Part shown: in pieces, positions 62,750 to 64,000 of the stretch
How positions within the stretch are numbered: position 1 is the first letter of the stretch
Layout of the letters: each line of letters opens with the position of its first letter
Source: Phlegmacium glaucopus
Taxonomy: Eukaryota; Basidiomycota; Agaricomycetes; Agaricales; Cortinariaceae
Assembly (NCBI GenBank): GCA_015039465.1
Contig: MU130477.1
Coordinates: 1,015,218 to 1,079,217, forward strand
Direction: 5' to 3'
Length of the DNA stretch: 64,000 bases
Program-made: the position numbers and the translations under genes
The notes under the pieces: model-generated
Seen by the model: the letters and a program-made list of their open reading frames with translations, nothing else
What the model was told of the DNA's origin: nothing
The model's database searches: none

Positions 62750-63260
62750 AAAAAGCAAGGAAAGAGAGACCAGCCTCCCTTTGCCTTCTGCTTCCTCGCC
62801 TCTGCCTCCTTGCCTCACCTTCCCACCTATTCCCCTTTTTCTTCCTCCATCGCGGTCTCCACCTGCCCTGCCTCAACTATTATCTCCCCGACCTCTACTA
62901 ACCCCCCGACAACTCCTTTTACCACCTCTGGGTCCTCCCATATTTTATGCGCTACCTTCATGCCTACTCCTCCCTCTATCTTTCCCTCTTTTCCCTCTAT
63001 CTTTTCCTATCTGCCTTTCTTCTCTCCTATCTTCTCCTCTCTTTTGCCTCTCTGCGCTGTTTTCGCCTCTTCCCACACCTCTGCCTCCACGTTCTCCTCT
63101 GCCTCCTGCTCCTTAGCCTACTGCCCCTGCTCAGCCTCCACCTTCCTCCCAACCCTCGCCTCTGGTGGGCTTTCCACTGCCTGTTTGTCTTGCACAGTTG
63201 GTCTGGGACCTTGTTCTGTAGGCTTCGCTGACGTTCCTCGTCTTTTTTTTGATCTCAAGT
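62750..63260 (-). pseudogene. Antisense relic of a similar charged coiled-coil protein
   Basis: The minus strand is purine-rich and encodes, with several stops, Arg/Glu/Gly-rich text plus a RTRSQTN-like start. It resembles the composition and organisation of the gene at 61573-62606 in opposite orientation. The plus-strand Pro/Ser/Leu-rich frames here are shadows of this purine-rich strand. Confidence 0.4.
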
Positions 63261-64000
63261 GAAGATGTTTATCGCCTTAAGAGTATGTTGTTATGAGGCT
63301 CACGGTGATAGGCCACATAGAGGCAAGAAATGTTTTTTATCCGATGTTAGGCCTTGATACGTGATAGTTTGTCTTCTCATTCTGGAGTAGAATAGGGCTT
63401 TAGTTTTCTTGCCTTTTCTGTACCTTTCCTTGATGTTTTTCTTGAGTTTTTTCGATAGGAATGAAGGGTCCTTGTTATGGTTGCAAGGCGCCTGTTCGCA
63501 GCCTAAGGAGGAGGCCTGAAGTTCCAACCTCTAGCTCGGAAACAGTTTCGTGTTAAGAAGGCATGCTGGTCTGGAAGTTTCTTTGAGAGGCTCTTCATAG
63601 AACCAGGCATACTCTAGTAACGAGTCCGTCCAGGAGACAGGACCTGGGAAGCAGAAGGGCTGTTGTACGCACGGTAGGTAGGGCAGAAGGTACAAAGGTA
63701 CGATCTCGGGAGGCAAGGCTTGTGATAAGGCCTTGCGTAAGTTGGAGGCGGAGGAGGCCAGCAGTAACTGCCTCTCGTCCTTAAACTCCAGAGGCTTTAA
63801 AACCTGAGATTTAACCTATTGTCTGCTGCACATACGTTTGAAGACATGGATCAGTTCACCAGACCGATACTTCCATGGCTGTTTCTTTGAAGGACCAATG
63901 GTCGATTACTTGATCCTGTGCGCAGGCTTGAACAACGACTAAAGGTGGTCTCGATAGGCCGATTTGGGCCTGGAGAAGGCGAGAGAACTAAGGAAAAGGC
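63261..64000 (-). other. Open minus-strand relic reaching toward the window edge
   Basis: Minus-strand frame pieces at 63716-63531 (PPEIVPLYLLPYLPCVQQPFC) and 63527-63300 follow each other in one frame with one stop between, and protein-like text continues upstream to about 63830. No family is recognised. It may be part of a retroelement or a gene extending beyond the window. Confidence 0.3.

Noticed and set aside
61571..62876. Long minus-strand Pro/Ser/Leu-rich frames
   Set aside because: Antisense shadows of the purine-rich coiled-coil gene; composition follows from the opposite strand.
62736..63262. Plus-strand Pro/Ser-rich frames resembling secreted proteins
   Set aside because: Low-complexity pyrimidine-rich strand opposite a decayed charged coiled-coil coding sequence.

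Overview
The window comes from a filamentous fungus, most likely a mushroom-forming basidiomycete (Agaricomycetes). Genes carry many introns of about 50-65 bp with GT..AG ends. Families typical of these fungi are present: an OTT_1508-like deaminase, a Zn2Cys6 activator, a CE4 chitin deacetylase, an NB-ARC/TPR NLR-like protein, and Ty3/gypsy debris. No rRNA, convincing tRNA or CRISPR array was seen.

Layout. 2.8-8.5 kb (-): a large GATA-like/DUF3295 regulator in four exons. 8.5-14 kb: no recognisable gene. 14-23 kb (locus A): dispersed repeats, an intact deaminase (-), a decayed NIMA-type kinase (+), a decayed C2H2 zinc-finger gene (-), then an intact RNase H gene (-). 23.07-29.1 kb (locus B): a second copy of locus A, most of it written backwards. 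29.1-29.3 kb: an N gap. 31.2-31.9 kb (locus C): a broken 5' fragment of the deaminase. 33.4-34.4 kb: a small membrane protein. 38.4-42.2 kb: a Zn2Cys6 transcription factor. 47.8-49.2 kb: a secreted chitin deacetylase. 50.5-51.6 kb: a Rossmann-fold protein. 52.4-55.3 kb: an NLR-like gene with a tandem exon-intron array. 57.3-60.9 kb: a decayed gypsy element carrying a nested solo LTR. 61.6-63.3 kb: broken Arg/Glu/Lys-rich coiled-coil genes.

The main discovery concerns 23316-29104. Read on either strand in the normal way this block has almost no genes. Read in plain reverse order, without complementing, it is a collinear copy of locus A. It restores a 508-codon deaminase frame of exactly the same length as the locus A gene and a spliced two-zinc-finger Sfp1-like gene. 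The join at 23315 also becomes identical to locus A once the block is reversed. A second piece, right of the N gap (29310 to at least 29687), shows the same behaviour. No known biological process reverses DNA without complementing it, so I read this as an assembly or gap-filling error (or an alteration of the file) that hides real genes and would make the block look like orphan DNA in database searches.

The genes do not form a single pathway. Loci A, B and C show local segmental duplication followed by uneven decay: B keeps the deaminase and zinc-finger genes intact, A keeps the deaminase and has a kinase pseudogene inserted, C keeps only a broken start. Several broken copies carry CGA-to-TGA nonsense changes.
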